Source of the DNA: Fervidobacterium gondwanense DSM 13020
Lineage (GTDB): Bacteria; Thermotogota; Thermotogae; Thermotogales; Fervidobacteriaceae
NCBI RefSeq assembly: GCF_900143265.1
Contig: NZ_FRDJ01000005.1
Span: 62,001 to 126,000, forward strand
Direction: 5' to 3'
DNA length: 64,000 nucleotides
Shown here: one piece after another, positions 27,265 to 37,330 of the stretch
How the letters are laid out: every line of letters starts with the position of its first letter
Numbering within the stretch: the first letter of the stretch is position 1
The notes under the pieces: generated by a model
The model's database searches: none
What the model was told of the DNA's origin: nothing
What the model saw: only the letters and a program-made list of their open reading frames with translations
Made by a program: the position numbers and the translations under genes

Positions 27265-30200
27265 GTGAAAAAGTTGAACACTATGGCTTTGGTGTTTTTC
27301 TTAATTTTCATCTCAGAATTTTTATTTGGTTCATTAATTGATATTAATTTCACTACAACCGCAAATCAGGTTGTGGTTACACTTACATTTAATAAATCAC
27401 CTAAGATTGTATATTTTGGAAAGAACGAGAGTAAGACCGTTCATTATTTTTTGATAGATGAAGCTGTATACTCCTCTGCTTATCTCCCAGTTTCTTCTGG
27501 AAGTGTTGAAGGTGTCCATGTGATACCTATTGATGGAAAGCTCAATCTTTTTATTTATACACTTAGTCCAGTAAACTCGAGTGTAGACACATCTGGCACA
27601 AAAATTTACATTAGATTTCCTATAAGCATGTCAAGTAAAAGAATCAGCGGAAGCTTCATCGGGTTAAAAACGGAGCTCTTTTTTAAAGAATTCGCAGACT
27701 TCTTCGGCCTGAAAACTGTTGTCTATGATAGTGCAAAAGGCAAAGATTTAAATATGAAATTCAATAATTCAACAGTTGAAGATGCTATAAGAGGAATACT
27801 TACTACGACAGGTTTATCTTACGCATATTCGTCAGAAGGGACGCTGTATTTCGGTTCTTCAGAAGAAATCTCAAAAAACTTTGCCGCCTTCTGGCAAATT
27901 TACGATGGACAAGTTGATTCTGAGAAACTGCGAGCTGTACTCGGTACAGGTGCTTATGCTGCATATTCAAAAGACAAGTCAAAGCTATTTGTATACGGCG
28001 GTGTGCGTGAGTACAGGTTATTGACAGAGGCTTTAATACCGACCACGAAGATAAGTTGGTACTACATTCCATACACTGCAAGCGATCAGGAAATAGATGA
28101 TTATATGAAAAGGCTGTCTCAGATATACGATATAAAATACGTCATTCTACCAAGTCAGAAAAGCGTAGCAGTTTATGGAGCCGATGTTAAACAAGTTGAG
28201 GAACTTGTAAGATCATACAAGCCTGTTGTGAAAGAGGAAAAGGTAAATTACGTACCCGTTCAGGTTAATTATCCAATAAGAGTTGCAAACGCATTCAAAA
28301 TGCTTTATCCTGAGTTTGAACCCAAAGTCGTGGGAAGTTTCGTTTATGTTCCTGCGGGATATGAAAAAACCATCCAAACTCTGTCGGCTGACCCTACAAT
28401 AGGGAATCCCTGGAGACTGGTCTTTGACGATGTTCCCGAAGATGTAGTAAGAAGAGCAATTTCATACTTCGAGATAAAGGATGAAGATTATTCACTCCAG
28501 TCTTCGGACGGGAGAGTTTTCATAACTATCTTCGTTAACGAAACGATCTACAAGAGGTTTATGCAATTTGTTGATCTTGCTGGTGATGCAAGAGATATTG
28601 TTAGAGTAGATAATGAATTTTTGAAAAAATTCAACGTTACTGTTCTTCAAACCTTCTCTGATGGTACGAAACTTGTGAGCGGTAGAATTGATGAGATTCA
28701 AAGGTTGAAGAAAGCTATTGCTGAGAATATTGTTAACCTTGTCATTAAGATAACTCCAGAAGATCCGTCTGCAGAAGTACTAACAAAGATAACAGGCTAT
28801 CCGACAACCATATCAGACGGTTATTTGATCGTCACAGTGAACAAATTCGAAGAGGACAGCGTAAAGAAAAGCATTGATAACATAAGAAAATTATACGGAA
28901 AAGAAATAGTCGTAGTTCAAGATCAGTACAGTCCAGATGCGAAAAAATTGGTTGAAGAGATATATGGAGTAAGAACGTTCGGAATAGATGGTCAACTGGT
29001 ACTATATGGTCCTCAAGCAAGTGCTGCAAAGGGTTTTCTTGAGAAATTTTCAAGTCAGCAACAGATAGTGAGAGTTGCTCAGGTTGAATCTAACGCAAAG
29101 AGCATGGTAGAGGAGCTATTTAACGTCAAAATCTACAATGTTGGCGATACATCATATGTAGTAGGTAGAGAAAGTGATGTACTAAAAGCTCAGCAGTACA
29201 TTCAGACACTTAGCAGCACAGTTGTAGAACCTATTGCAAAACTTACTCAAACTCACATAGACTACATCAAGAAAGTTTATAACGTAAACATTGAATATTT
29301 CGGAGACATAAATAAAGCTTACGTTGTTGGTTCAAGCGATAACGTTCTTCGCGCAGCTGCGTATTTGAAATCCCTCAATTACACAACTTTCGTTGATTCA
29401 GTCAAGGTTCAAAATAATATGAAGAAGGAAGACATAGAAAAATTGGCGAGGATTATAGGTTTAACCATTGAGACTGAACAAATAGGCGATACTGTTTACT
29501 TAAAAGGTCAAGAAAGTGATATTAAGAGATTGAAAAATGAGATTCAGAAGCTTATGATAACACCTGCGCTGAGGTATGAAGTTTTAGCTTACGCAGACGA
29601 ATTAGATAGTGTTGTAAAAACACTGTATAAAGTAGATACTTACAAAGTTCCACAGGGATACGTTATTTATGGTACGGACGAACAAATTAACTCTGTCAAA
29701 TCATTCATCTCAAACTTTGCGGATACTCAAAAAAGATACGCACTTTTGAATTATGCCGATGAGTTAGATTCTCTCATAAAGACACTTTACGGTGTTCAAA
29801 CGATGAAAACTGCTCTCGGATACTTCGTTATAGGCTCTGCAAATCAGATTAACGATGTCAGAAATTTCGTTTCTCAATTCTCCGAAGAAAAGAGAGCGTT
29901 ACGAAGTCTTTATACTCAGCTTGAGTCGAAAGATATAGAAACGGTAATTTCGGTCTTTGATCCAAATGTAAAATATTTCAGAGTTGGTGAGAAATTGTAC
30001 CTTGTAGGAAAAGAGGAAAGCTTAGAGAAAATAACCTCAGAGATAACGCAATTCAAAAAGGATGGAGAGTACAACTTCGTTGGCGACAATTTGCTTGTTG
30101 ACGTTAAAACCAAGAAGATGTCTGATCTAATTTTAGAAGTTTCAAAATTGCTCTCAGAGCAAGTACTGCTTAAAGATGATATCCAAACATCAGTATCATT

Positions 30201-31755
30201 AAGAATCTTAATACCGAGCATCGATGTGCTTTTTGAAAGATTGAAAGAGTATGGGATTGATTACGAACTCAAAGATGGAGTATACATAATCTCTGTAGCG
30301 ATTCATAGGCAGTCTGTTATTCCAGCAGGTACTCAGGCTGGTACTCCAACAGCAATCCAGCAGGAAGAAGTTTCTGTGAACAATGGTTTGATAAGCATAA
30401 ATGCAACGAATAAGAACGTCGGCGAAATTATATCGCAAGTGTTATCAAAACTTGGAAAATCTTACAAAATGGAGAATGTACAGACAATGGTCTATTCTAT
30501 TTATCTTAAAGATGTAGACTATGAGACATTTAAAAGAGTATTCTCGGAGTTTGCTGATATAAAAGAGTTTGGGAATATCATTTACGTGTCGCCCGTAAAG
30601 AAAGTTATCGATGAAAAGGTATTTGTAAAAGATGGACGAATTAGTGTGAAAGTGGAGAATGAACCGATTGCCAATGTTATAAGAAACGTTTTTGAAAGTT
30701 TAGGTTATTCCGTTGTATTTTCCAAACCAATCAATGTGAATGCTACAATGTCAATTGCTGATGTTGATTTTGAATCTTTCACCTCGATTATACTGAATTA
30801 TGGTATATCGATTAAGAGAACAGGAAATATCTATGTTGTCGACACGACTCCGGAGGCGACGAAAGTAAGGACGACATACACTTTCAACGTTACTCGCGGT
30901 GCAGATAAGGTTAAGGAACTGATAGAATTTTACGGCGGAAAGGCTCTTGTTAATACTGATGCAGGTTTAATAATCGCGTATGATCTTGATCCAAAAAATG
31001 TTGACGACATTAACAGAGTGATAGACAAAGTTTCAAAGGTTAAGGCAGTTTCAATTGAAGCAAAAGTTGTGGACGAGTCACTTTTGAGCAGCTTAGGCTT
31101 CGACATGTCACTCCTCTTAAAATCTGCTGATTACATATCTATAGGAACAGGCGGCCTGAGCCTAAAGTTCAAAATCACAGACTTTATGGATATTCAAGAA
31201 CTATGGAACAAGATTTTGGATAACGCCGAGATTTCTTTTGAAACTTCCGGTGCCGAAATCGTTACACCTAAAGCGACATCTGGCAGGGGAAAACTTTTGG
31301 CAAGCCCCAACATTATGGCAAAAAGCGGTGATAATGCGCGGATATTTATAGGTGATTCCATACCAGTAAAATTGACAAAAAGAACAGAGCAGGGAACTAC
31401 CGAAGAAATAATGAACCTCGAAACCGGTATTGAATTAAATATCGTACCGTTTGTGAACCCAGATAACACCATTGATATCAACCTGAAAACAGCTGTTGGT
31501 AATTTTGACTATTCCGTTGTAATCGGCGGCTTGCCGAAGAGCAATAAAAGAGAAGTGGAAACGAAGATAACGCTGAAAGACGGACAGACTTTAATCATCG
31601 GTGGCCTTGCAAGGGAAGAGATGAGCAAATCAGAATGGAAAATTCCAATTTTGGGTGATTTACCGATAATCGGTTGGCTTTTCAGAGGTGTTAAGGAAAG
31701 CACAGAGCAGAGAAATATTGTAATATTCTTGACGGCAAAGATAGTGGAACAATGA
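27265..31755 (+). CDS. Giant secretin (PilQ/GspD superfamily) with serial periplasmic modules
   Basis: 1496 residues, two to three times a usual secretin. Signal-like start (residues 1-22), an AMIN-like beta domain (about 23-125), an STN-like domain (about 135-200), then about twelve alpha/beta modules of 55-65 residues (about 265-930; recurring form L...YgV....g...Y.vYG....i..v..f). Three further STN/N-domains follow (about 935-1210). The C-terminal secretin domain (about 1255-1496) has GKLLASPNIMAKSGDNARI, GTTEEIMNLETGIELNI and DGQTLIIGGLAREE, then PILGDLPIIGWLF. It should form the outer-envelope pore for pili, with the modules spanning a wide periplasm (inference). Confidence 0.9.
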   Translation: MKKLNTMALVFFLIFISEFLFGSLIDINFTTTANQVVVTLTFNKSPKIVYFGKNESKTVHYFLIDEAVYSSAYLPVSSGSVEGVHVIPIDGKLNLFIYTLSPVNSSVDTSGTKIYIRFPISMSSKRISGSFIGLKTELFFKEFADFFGLKTVVYDSAKGKDLNMKFNNSTVEDAIRGILTTTGLSYAYSSEGTLYFGSSEEISKNFAAFWQIYDGQVDSEKLRAVLGTGAYAAYSKDKSKLFVYGGVREYRLLTEALIPTTKISWYYIPYTASDQEIDDYMKRLSQIYDIKYVILPSQKSVAVYGADVKQVEELVRSYKPVVKEEKVNYVPVQVNYPIRVANAFKMLYPEFEPKVVGSFVYVPAGYEKTIQTLSADPTIGNPWRLVFDDVPEDVVRRAISYFEIKDEDYSLQSSDGRVFITIFVNETIYKRFMQFVDLAGDARDIVRVDNEFLKKFNVTVLQTFSDGTKLVSGRIDEIQRLKKAIAENIVNLVIKITPEDPSAEVLTKITGYPTTISDGYLIVTVNKFEEDSVKKSIDNIRKLYGKEIVVVQDQYSPDAKKLVEEIYGVRTFGIDGQLVLYGPQASAAKGFLEKFSSQQQIVRVAQVESNAKSMVEELFNVKIYNVGDTSYVVGRESDVLKAQQYIQTLSSTVVEPIAKLTQTHIDYIKKVYNVNIEYFGDINKAYVVGSSDNVLRAAAYLKSLNYTTFVDSVKVQNNMKKEDIEKLARIIGLTIETEQIGDTVYLKGQESDIKRLKNEIQKLMITPALRYEVLAYADELDSVVKTLYKVDTYKVPQGYVIYGTDEQINSVKSFISNFADTQKRYALLNYADELDSLIKTLYGVQTMKTALGYFVIGSANQINDVRNFVSQFSEEKRALRSLYTQLESKDIETVISVFDPNVKYFRVGEKLYLVGKEESLEKITSEITQFKKDGEYNFVGDNLLVDVKTKKMSDLILEVSKLLSEQVLLKDDIQTSVSLRILIPSIDVLFERLKEYGIDYELKDGVYIISVAIHRQSVIPAGTQAGTPTAIQQEEVSVNNGLISINATNKNVGEIISQVLSKLGKSYKMENVQTMVYSIYLKDVDYETFKRVFSEFADIKEFGNIIYVSPVKKVIDEKVFVKDGRISVKVENEPIANVIRNVFESLGYSVVFSKPINVNATMSIADVDFESFTSIILNYGISIKRTGNIYVVDTTPEATKVRTTYTFNVTRGADKVKELIEFYGGKALVNTDAGLIIAYDLDPKNVDDINRVIDKVSKVKAVSIEAKVVDESLLSSLGFDMSLLLKSADYISIGTGGLSLKFKITDFMDIQELWNKILDNAEISFETSGAEIVTPKATSGRGKLLASPNIMAKSGDNARIFIGDSIPVKLTKRTEQGTTEEIMNLETGIELNIVPFVNPDNTIDINLKTAVGNFDYSVVIGGLPKSNKREVETKITLKDGQTLIIGGLAREEMSKSEWKIPILGDLPIIGWLFRGVKESTEQRNIVIFLTAKIVEQ

Positions 31756-31777
31756 AGATATTTCGCTGAATAGTCAT

Positions 31778-31805
31778 AAGTCTCCCACTGAAGTGTGGGA
31801 GACTT
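31778..31805 (+). terminator. Terminator after the secretin gene
   Basis: A perfect 11-bp stem AAGTCTCCCAC/GTGGGAGACTT with a 6-nt loop, running into TTGTTTT, 22 bp after the secretin stop. It closes the pilus operon. Confidence 0.88.
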
Positions 31806-31834
31806 TTGTTTTATAATACTATCTGTGCTATAAT
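31806..31834 (+). promoter_or_regulatory. Candidate promoter for the MEMO1-family gene
   Basis: TTGTTT (31806-31811), a 17-bp spacer and TATAAT (31829-31834), immediately after the terminator stem and 35 bp before the ATG. Confidence 0.65.
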
Positions 31835-31869
31835 TTAACAAGAATTCCTTAATGAAGGGAAGGAGAGTT

Positions 31870-32670
31870 ATGGATAGAAAGCCAGTTGTTGCTGGTAAGT
31901 TTTATCCAGGTACTCCTAACCAACTTTTGAGCATGTGCCAAGCGTTCATAGGGGAAAAGAAAGACGTCGATTTCTTAAAACACCCGGTCGGATTGATATT
32001 GCCACACGCGGGTTACGTTTACAGCGGAAAGACGGCAGGGCTCGGTATAAAAGAAGCCTTAAATTTTGGCAGACCGAAAAACGTTATAATTCTTGGACCC
32101 AATCACACTGGTTATGGTATGTCCGTCTCCGTTTGGACGAGCGGCTCATGGAATACACCCATCGGAAGTGTCAAGGTAAACGAGGAGATGGCAAAGAAGC
32201 TTGTGGATGAAGAAGTGATATATTCAGATGAAATGGCTCATATGTATGAACATTCCATAGAAGTTCAACTACCATTACTTTTGCATGCATTTGGCGAATT
32301 TTCTTTGGTGCCAATATGTATGATGGAACAGCGTCTTTCAACAGTCAAGATTGTAGCAGGAAAGATTAGAGAAATACTTAAAGAATATCCGGAAACCTTG
32401 GTGGTTGCCTCTTCCGATTTCAACCACTATGACTCCCACGATTTGACGATTCAAAAAGACGAGATCGCTATAAACAGAATTCTAAATGGCGATTTGGAAG
32501 GACTTTACAGCGATTTGAAAAAATACGATATAACCATGTGTGGACCGGGACCTGTGAGTGTTGTGAGGAGTTTATTTGAAAATATAAGGCTTGTTTACCA
32601 TACAACAAGTGCAGAGTTTTCTCAAGACTATTCGTACACAGTTGGCTATGCCTCTTTCGTTCTTTGGTGA
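31870..32670 (+). CDS. MEMO1 family protein (AmmeMemoRadiSam system protein B)
   Basis: 266 residues. Family marks: PVVAGKFYPG at the start, LPHAGYVYSGKTA, ILGPNHTGYG, EHSIEVQLPLL and VASSDFNHYD, the histidine set that resembles class III extradiol dioxygenases. The bacterial family often stands with an AMMECR1 protein and a radical SAM enzyme; neither is adjacent here. Biochemical function is not established. I start at MDRKP behind AAGGAGAG rather than six codons upstream. Confidence 0.9.
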   Translation: MDRKPVVAGKFYPGTPNQLLSMCQAFIGEKKDVDFLKHPVGLILPHAGYVYSGKTAGLGIKEALNFGRPKNVIILGPNHTGYGMSVSVWTSGSWNTPIGSVKVNEEMAKKLVDEEVIYSDEMAHMYEHSIEVQLPLLLHAFGEFSLVPICMMEQRLSTVKIVAGKIREILKEYPETLVVASSDFNHYDSHDLTIQKDEIAINRILNGDLEGLYSDLKKYDITMCGPGPVSVVRSLFENIRLVYHTTSAEFSQDYSYTVGYASFVLW

Positions 32671-32685
32671 CTTTATGCGACAAAA

Positions 32686-32712
32686 ACAAACCTGGGTACT
32701 CCCCAGGTCTGT
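32686..32712. terminator. Bidirectional terminator between MEMO1 and mscL
   Basis: An 11-bp stem ACAAACCTGGG/CCCAGGTCTGT with one mismatch and a 5-nt loop. T-rich tracts follow on both strands (TTTTATTTC on plus, TTTTTGTC on minus). It lies between two convergent genes. Confidence 0.85.
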
Positions 32713-32713
32713 T

Positions 32714-33067
32714 TTATTTCTTTACCTTTTCTTCTATCTTTTTTGCGGCTAATTCAGCAGCTATTTTCGCTCTCTCTGCAGCTTTATTAAGCGCTCTCAC
32801 AAGTATGAAAACAAGAAATGCAACGATCAGAAAATCGATCGCAGCCGATACAACTTTACCCCAGAAAATGCCGTGCCACTGTAAGTCTTCTATTTTCCCA
32901 ATGCGTGCCCTTGTTAAAACTGGTTGGAATATCGCAGGCATGAGTAGATCGTTAACGAAAGAAGTAACGAGCTGGTTCAACTTTCCACCGATGATAATCG
33001 CAACAGCTAAACCTATGACGTTGTACTGCTTCAAAAAGTCAGAGAATTCTTTAATGATCTTTTTCAT
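32714..33067 (-). CDS. mscL: Large-conductance mechanosensitive channel MscL
   Basis: 117 residues. The first span carries NVIGLAVAIIIGGKLNQLV, the MscL pore helix, followed by FVNDLLMPAIF, a periplasmic loop, a second span (about 75-97) and a charged C-terminal helix rich in Ala, Lys and Glu. It opens under membrane tension to relieve osmotic downshock. GAGGGGGATGGAG precedes the ATG. Length is slightly below the usual 130-150. Confidence 0.93.
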   Translation of the reverse strand: MKKIIKEFSDFLKQYNVIGLAVAIIIGGKLNQLVTSFVNDLLMPAIFQPVLTRARIGKIEDLQWHGIFWGKVVSAAIDFLIVAFLVFILVRALNKAAERAKIAAELAAKKIEEKVKK

Positions 33068-33094
33068 ACTCCATCCCCCTCTCTATAAAATATC

Positions 33095-33505
33095 CTATTT
33101 CTCCTCATTCAAAGCAAGTTCAAGCGTTTTCCAAGGAAGTAAAAAGCACTTTACACGCATTGGATAGTTCTTCACATCGTAGAAGTTCACAATAGGACCG
33201 AGTACATTTTCATCGAATTCTTTACCAAGCATCATGTTTTCAGCGTTTTTCATTATTTCAATCGCTTGTTGTTTTGTCTTCCCTATGAGTTGCTCAATCA
33301 TAACATTTGTTGAGGCTTGGCTTATTGCACATCCATGCCCTTCGAACTTTACATCGACTATCTTATCTCCGTCAAACAAAAAGTACAATGTTACTTCATC
33401 CCCGCAAGATAGGTTCTTACCTTCCTCAATCTTATGTGCATTTTCTATCTTCCCGTGGAACTTCTTAAGCTTTGAGTAATCCATGATGAATTCAGAATAT
33501 ATCAT
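33095..33505 (-). CDS. sufU: Fe-S scaffold protein SufU/IscU
   Basis: 136 residues. The three conserved cysteines are in SCGDEV (near 34), GHGCAIS (near 59) and VKCFLLPW (near 120); the aspartate after the first Cys is present. The protein receives sulfur from SufS. GAGGTGG lies before the ATG, which overlaps the sufS stop (ATGA). It is the last gene of sufC-B-D-S-U. Whether it acts as scaffold or as zinc-dependent sulfurtransferase to SufS cannot be told from sequence. Confidence 0.92.
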   Translation of the reverse strand: MIYSEFIMDYSKLKKFHGKIENAHKIEEGKNLSCGDEVTLYFLFDGDKIVDVKFEGHGCAISQASTNVMIEQLIGKTKQQAIEIMKNAENMMLGKEFDENVLGPIVNFYDVKNYPMRVKCFLLPWKTLELALNEEK

Positions 33506-34761
33506 TCAAACCACCTCTTTACATTTTTTAATCCTTCAACTAGAATGTCGATATCTTCCTTCGTGTTGTAGAAATACACACTCGCCCTTACGGTCGAATT
33601 CGGAAAGTCGATTTTTGAACCTTTTTTAAGCACACTCATCAACGGTTGTGCACAATGATGTCCGCTCCTTGTTGCAACGCCAAAGTTTTCATCGAGGATA
33701 TGTGCAACATCGTGCGGATGCACACCAATCATATTAAATGATACCAAAGATTTGTGCGAATTATCAATAGGACCATAGATTTCCACAAAATTAAGTTTCA
33801 TAAGCTCAGAGAGCAAATAAGATGAAAGATCTTCAATGTGTTTTTCAATCTTTTCAAAACCAAGATTTTCAAGATAATCTAAAGTATAGCCAAGCCCAAC
33901 AGCTCCAGCTATATGTTGAGTGCCTGCTTCGAATTTGTAAGGCAGGACGTTAAAAGAAACATCTTTGAAAGTTACTTTATCTATCATCTCTCCGCCATAA
34001 AAGAAAGGTTCAAGCCTTTCAAGGAGCTCCTTCTTACCATAGAGCACACCAATACCGGTTGGAGCGATCATCTTGTGCCCTGAAAAAACGAGAAAGTCTA
34101 TGTTCAACTTTTTAACATCGATTTTCTTGTGCGGGACTAACTGTGCCCCGTCTATTATTAAAATCGAATCGTTAAAAGTTTCCCTGATGAGTTCCAGAGG
34201 CATCTGTTGACCTGTTACGTTCGACTGGCCTGTGATAGATACGATTTTCGGCTTGTGCTTCTTTGCCTCTCGTATAGCTTCGGTTGTTATTACCCCTTTC
34301 TCGTCAGCTTCGATATATTCAACCTTGAAGCCATAGAATTTCGAAAGCCTGACCCAAGGAACGAGATTTGCGTGGTGCTCAACTTGTGAAAGTAATACAG
34401 TATCGCCAGAGCTTAACAATCCACTTTTAACAAGAGAATTCACCAAAAAATTAATTCCCATAGTTGTCCCGCTTGTGAAGATGACTTCAGTGCTTTCTGC
34501 ATTCAGAAACTTGGCAACCTTTTCTCGAGCGTTTTCGTATTCGACGGTAGCTTCGCTTGCCAGTGTGTGGACAGCTCTGTGGATATTTGAATAGTGGTAA
34601 AGGTAAAAATCCGCCATCTTCTCGATGACGGATTTACTTTTCAAAGTACTTGCTGCATTATCAAGATAAACTAATCTCTTTCCATTTATTTCTCTGCTCA
34701 ATGAAGGAAAATCAGACAATATTTTACAAAAATCTTCATCTGACCACACTGTTGAGTGCAT
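33502..34761 (-). CDS. sufS: Cysteine desulfurase SufS
   Basis: 419 residues, a PLP enzyme removing sulfur from cysteine. Motifs: YLDNAASTLK near the start, SGHKMIAPTGIGVLYG with the PLP lysine, and RSGHHCAQPLM with the persulfide-forming cysteine. ATG 34761 is chosen because AAGGGG lies 9 nt upstream; the open frame extends to TTG 34770. It overlaps sufD by 26 nt and sufU by 4 nt, so the operon is translationally tight. Confidence 0.95.
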   Translation of the reverse strand: MHSTVWSDEDFCKILSDFPSLSREINGKRLVYLDNAASTLKSKSVIEKMADFYLYHYSNIHRAVHTLASEATVEYENAREKVAKFLNAESTEVIFTSGTTMGINFLVNSLVKSGLLSSGDTVLLSQVEHHANLVPWVRLSKFYGFKVEYIEADEKGVITTEAIREAKKHKPKIVSITGQSNVTGQQMPLELIRETFNDSILIIDGAQLVPHKKIDVKKLNIDFLVFSGHKMIAPTGIGVLYGKKELLERLEPFFYGGEMIDKVTFKDVSFNVLPYKFEAGTQHIAGAVGLGYTLDYLENLGFEKIEKHIEDLSSYLLSELMKLNFVEIYGPIDNSHKSLVSFNMIGVHPHDVAHILDENFGVATRSGHHCAQPLMSVLKKGSKIDFPNSTVRASVYFYNTKEDIDILVEGLKNVKRWFE

Positions 34762-35881
34762 TCTCAACAACCCCTTCCAGATTGTAAGCTGTTAGTTCTT
34801 CTTTTAGTGTTTCAAATACACCCCTAACTATCAAATTCTGCGCATCTTTCATAGGTATTCCTCTTGTCATCAAGTAAAACACCATACTTTCGTCTATTGG
34901 TGAACTGCTTGCAGCGTGTGAAGCTACGACGTCGTTTTCGTCGACCATAAGGCTCGGTATTGCATCGACTTTTGCCTTTTCAGAAATAAGAGTTGCGTGG
35001 TTGCTTTGGTGTGCTTCAACTTCCTTTGCACCGCTGAGTATGTCCATTATGCCTCTGAATACGACCTTTGATTCCTCAGCCAAGACACCTTTCGCATCTA
35101 CATTGCCGTAACTGTTCGGTTTGTAAAATCTCATTAGATAGAGAATATCAATGACCGTCTTTGTGCTCCCAAGATAGTAAGGTTTCACATCTGCGTAAGA
35201 ATTCTCGCCGTTCAACCTGACACCGAAGTATCCAGCATTTATTTTACCACCAAAATAGAAATCTTTCACTATCAATTTTGAGTTATCTTCAACATCTATG
35301 AAAACGTTCGAGACGATCAATTCTCCATTCGATGGTCCAATGTACAAGTTATATAGATTTACTTCTGTTCCTTCTCTGATTTTAATCCTTAAATTGCCTA
35401 TATGGAACGGATTTTGTACGAGTCTAACGAGTTCTAATTTTCCTTTTCTGACATCGATTAAAGTGTTATCGTACTGGCTAATGTCGTTTATGATAAGCTT
35501 GGTGTCTTCTTCGACTACAATGTAATCTCCGCTTGAAGAGAAAACATCTGCAAGAAGAACAAATTTCCTATCGCTACCTTCGAAATCCATACTCTCGAGC
35601 AATTCAAGAGCTTCTTCGTCTATTGTCTCAAGTCCCTTATAAGGAAGAATATTTGGAAGTGTAAGATTCTTTAAGCCAGTTCTCTTCCATACAGGAAACT
35701 TGTATGTCAGATATTCAGATAGCCTTTTTATTCTCCATTCGTCCAAGAGGTTGTTCCCGCTCGGTTTAAAATCATCGACAGGATAATCAGCAATGTCCAT
35801 CGTCTTCCTTTGAGGCACTATTGCTCTGAGATTCTGATGACTCAACCTTAATGTCTTTTCTATTCTTTCAACTTTCTCCAT
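34736..35881 (-). CDS. sufD: Fe-S assembly protein SufD
   Basis: 381 residues. The beta-helix core and C-terminal helices are typical of SufB/SufD proteins; the C-terminal ASHAASSSPIDESMVFYLMTRGI is the conserved SufD-like stretch with the assembly histidine. It forms SufBC2D with SufB and SufC. ATG 35881 has AGGATGGTGA 5 nt upstream; an ATG four codons earlier is possible. It follows sufB after 24 nt. Confidence 0.93.
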   Translation of the reverse strand: MEKVERIEKTLRLSHQNLRAIVPQRKTMDIADYPVDDFKPSGNNLLDEWRIKRLSEYLTYKFPVWKRTGLKNLTLPNILPYKGLETIDEEALELLESMDFEGSDRKFVLLADVFSSSGDYIVVEEDTKLIINDISQYDNTLIDVRKGKLELVRLVQNPFHIGNLRIKIREGTEVNLYNLYIGPSNGELIVSNVFIDVEDNSKLIVKDFYFGGKINAGYFGVRLNGENSYADVKPYYLGSTKTVIDILYLMRFYKPNSYGNVDAKGVLAEESKVVFRGIMDILSGAKEVEAHQSNHATLISEKAKVDAIPSLMVDENDVVASHAASSSPIDESMVFYLMTRGIPMKDAQNLIVRGVFETLKEELTAYNLEGVVENALNSVVR

Positions 35882-35905
35882 TATCTTCACCATCCTTATG
35901 ATCCA

Positions 35906-37315
35906 TCAGCCTATGGACGATTCTATTTCCATATCGACGAGCCTATTCAACTCGATTGCATATTCAAATGGAAGTTCCTGCACGACTGGCTGTATGAATC
36001 CTTTTACAATGAGCCCCTTTGCCTCAAGCTCGCTCAATCCTCTGCTCATCAGGTAGAATATCTGCTCGTCTTTTATCCTGCCGATCTTCGCTTCGTGCCC
36101 TACATCTGAGTCGGTGTTGTGTATCTCGATTATTGGTACTGTATCGCTCTTAGACTTATTATCTATCATTAAACCTGTACAGCTGACGCTCGCTTTTGAG
36201 TGCTTTGCGTTCTCCATGATCTTTAACAGTCCTCGGTAGAAAGACCATCCACCGCCGATGCTTATGCTCCTTGCATCAACTGTAGAGCGGGTGTTCTTAC
36301 CTATGTGTATAACCTTTGAGCCAGTATCTATATGCTGACCCGGTCCTGCGAACGATATAGACACGTTCTCAGAGACAGAATTGTCACCTTTGAGTATCGT
36401 TGCTGGATAGACCATCGTTTTGTAACTTCCAAACGAACCTGACACCCAGGTCATTACGGCATCATCTTCAGCTATCGCTCTCTTAATCTCCAAATTGAAC
36501 ATATTCTTGCTCCAGTTTTGCATCGTCAGGTATTTGAGCTTTGCGCCCTTTTTGACGTACACTTCAACTGTTCCGACGTGCAGGTTCACAACATCGTACT
36601 TTGGAGCAGTACAACCTTCGATGTAAGTTACCTCGCTACCTTCGTCGGCTATTATTACGGTATGTTCGAATTGTCCACCGCCGGGATTTCCAAAAAGGAA
36701 GTATGACTGCAGCGGTAGAGGAACTTTCACGCCCTTCGGAACGTACAAGAACGTTCCACCGCTCCACAGAGCACCGTGCAGTGCAGCGTATTTGTTATCC
36801 GTTGGTGGAACAAGCTTCATGAAATACTCTTTCAGAAGATCAGGATACTCTTTAACCGCTGTTTCTATATCTATGAATATTACTCCGAGCTTTTTCAGCT
36901 CTTCTTTTATGTTCTTGTATATCATTTCGGAATCGAACTGAGCGCCGACGCCAGCTAAGTACTTGCGTTCTGCTTCTGGAATTCCCAGTTTATCGAACGC
37001 TTGTTTGATTTCTTCAGGAACTTCCTCCCACGTCGTTGTCTTATTGGCATTCGGTTTAACGTACGGAACTATTTTTGAAAGATCGAGTTCGTCTCTTGTA
37101 ACGCCCCAGTCCGGTTCGTGCCACTTTTCGAATATATCGAATGATTTAAGCCTGTGTTCTAACATCCAGCTTGGCTCATTTTTAGCCTCGGATATTTCAT
37201 ACACCAACTTCTTGTTGAGCCCTGCAGGAAGTCTCAACGCTGCGGGTACATTGACTTTCAGCTCGAAATTCTCTTTTCTCTTTAATTCGTACAGAAGTTC
37301 ATGGAGGTCACTCAT
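35906..37315 (-). CDS. sufB: Fe-S assembly protein SufB
   Basis: 469 residues, the usual length. Motifs: KYLAGVGAQFDSEMIY, HGALWSGGTFLYVPKGV, YIEGCTAPKYD, SFAGPGQHIDTGSKVIH, and the C-terminal SDVGHEAKIGRIKDEQIFYLMSRGL. SufB carries the nascent cluster and accepts persulfide sulfur. GAGGGGGCG precedes the ATG; 15 nt separate it from sufC. Confidence 0.96.
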   Translation of the reverse strand: MSDLHELLYELKRKENFELKVNVPAALRLPAGLNKKLVYEISEAKNEPSWMLEHRLKSFDIFEKWHEPDWGVTRDELDLSKIVPYVKPNANKTTTWEEVPEEIKQAFDKLGIPEAERKYLAGVGAQFDSEMIYKNIKEELKKLGVIFIDIETAVKEYPDLLKEYFMKLVPPTDNKYAALHGALWSGGTFLYVPKGVKVPLPLQSYFLFGNPGGGQFEHTVIIADEGSEVTYIEGCTAPKYDVVNLHVGTVEVYVKKGAKLKYLTMQNWSKNMFNLEIKRAIAEDDAVMTWVSGSFGSYKTMVYPATILKGDNSVSENVSISFAGPGQHIDTGSKVIHIGKNTRSTVDARSISIGGGWSFYRGLLKIMENAKHSKASVSCTGLMIDNKSKSDTVPIIEIHNTDSDVGHEAKIGRIKDEQIFYLMSRGLSELEAKGLIVKGFIQPVVQELPFEYAIELNRLVDMEIESSIG

Positions 37316-37330
37316 ATTTTCGCCCCCTCA

